Shown here: positions 5,971 to 6,384 of the stretch, in pieces
Position numbering within the stretch: the stretch's first letter is position 1
Layout of the letters: each line of letters begins with the position of its first letter
Assembly (NCBI GenBank): GCA_030840885.1
Contig: JAVEDQ010000034.1
Location: forward strand, 1-6,384
Origin: Frankiaceae bacterium
Lineage (GTDB): Bacteria; Actinomycetota; Actinomycetes; Frankiales; Frankiaceae
Direction of reading: 5' to 3'
Length of the DNA: 6,384 nt
Program-made: the position numbers and the translations under genes
Notes under the pieces: model-generated
The model's input: only the letters and a program-made list of their open reading frames with translations
Database searches by the model: none
What the model was told of the DNA's origin: nothing

Positions 5971-6384
5971 ACGCACCTGCTCCGACGGGTGCGGGCGCCT
6001 GGACGGTGACGAACTACCGCGGACGACCGGTGTCACTCCTCGGCGGGCCGGCAGTCGTGCTGCTCGCCCTGGCCGGCGCCCCGTCGTCCGCCGCGGTCGT
6101 GGCCGGGCTCGGTGCCGTCGCCGCGGGTCGCTACGACGACGTCGCCGGCGCGCGCGCCGAGCAGCGGGCCGACAAAGGCTTCGCCGGTCACCTGCGTGCC
6201 CTGCGCGCCGGCCGCGTCTCCGCCGGTGCGGTGAAGGTCGCGGGTATCGGTGCGACCGCGCTGCTCGCCCGCGTGCTCGACCGGACCGACGAGCACACGG
6301 CCTACGGCTGGCGTGGTGCTGTCGTCGTTCTTCGGGATGCGGCACTGGTCGCGGCGTCGGCGAACCTCGTGAACCTCCTGGACC
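5967..6384 (+). CDS. MraY/WecA-superfamily phospho-sugar transferase-like membrane protein (3' partial)
   Basis: GTG 5967 overlaps the steB stop by 4 nt (GTGA), indicating tight translational coupling; no Shine-Dalgarno sequence is visible. The frame stays open for 139 codons to the right edge. Motifs recall MraY/WecA enzymes, which join a sugar-phosphate from a UDP-sugar to a polyprenyl phosphate: NYRGRPVSLLGGP (16-28, like the NxRG...V...G after the first helices), RYDDVAG (55-61, the DD metal-site motif), DKGFAGHLRALRAGRVSAGAVK (69-90, like KGLxGHLxAL...TxGxxK) and SANLVNLLD (131-139, like the NxxNLxD motif). Hydrophobic stretches lie at about 22-38, 41-54, 87-104 and 117-138. The usual first N-terminal helices seem absent, because TNYRG lies at residue 15, so it is shorter at the front than true MraY. 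The substrate cannot be told. It is not the murein MraY itself, which normally sits in the dcw cluster; a cell-envelope role is inferred from motifs and coupling to steB. Confidence 0.72.
   Translation, partial: MNAPAPTGAGAWTVTNYRGRPVSLLGGPAVVLLALAGAPSSAAVVAGLGAVAAGRYDDVAGARAEQRADKGFAGHLRALRAGRVSAGAVKVAGIGATALLARVLDRTDEHTAYGWRGAVVVLRDAALVAASANLVNLLD

Noticed and set aside
4966..6345. Reverse-strand open frame of 459 codons opposite steB and the last gene
   Set aside because: It begins with an Arg/His-rich low-complexity stretch and has no recognisable domain; SteB and the MraY-like frame explain the region on the forward strand.

Overview
The window is one strand of a very GC-rich bacterial chromosome (about 70% or more by eye, with strong GC at third codon positions). 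Every supported gene reads left to right. The order tlyA - NAD kinase - recN - steA - steB is the conserved block known from Actinobacteria (for example Mycobacterium tuberculosis Rv1694-Rv1698). The protein sequences fit a high-GC actinomycete; the genus cannot be fixed from the sequence alone. No mobile element, RNA gene, CRISPR array or sign of recent transfer was seen.

Layout. Positions 1-861 hold the 3' part of tlyA, an rRNA 2'-O-methyltransferase whose first few codons lie outside the window. Positions 911-1858 hold NAD kinase, 1878-3674 the DNA-repair ATPase RecN, 3777-4985 steA and 5017-5970 steB (a cell-separation pair). From 5967 to the right edge runs an unfinished membrane gene of the MraY/WecA phospho-sugar transferase superfamily, which has no stop codon in the window. 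Gaps are short: 49 nt before NAD kinase, 19 nt before recN, 102 nt before steA and 31 nt before steB, while the last gene overlaps steB by 4 nt. There is no gene-free stretch over 300 nt.

How the genes relate. The first three genes cover translation (rRNA methylation), NADP supply and double-strand-break repair, and share little beyond a likely transcript. The last three look like an envelope module: SteA (cytoplasmic nucleotide-binding-like domain plus a C-terminal membrane anchor), SteB (N-terminal anchor plus extracytoplasmic coiled coil and domain) and a polytopic transferase-like protein coupled to steB.

Most notable signals. A near-perfect actinobacterial/Bacillus-type LexA (SOS) box lies exactly over the recN GTG start. 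It directly follows a TATATT -10-like hexamer, placed so that the transcript would begin at the start codon (a leaderless, SOS-controlled recN message). Two junctions (NAD kinase/recN and steA/steB) share an unusual layout: a tiny ORF of 7 or 12 codons begins on the upstream gene's stop codon and ends on the downstream gene's start codon. I did not find a wholly new system here; the block itself is conserved and mostly ordinary.
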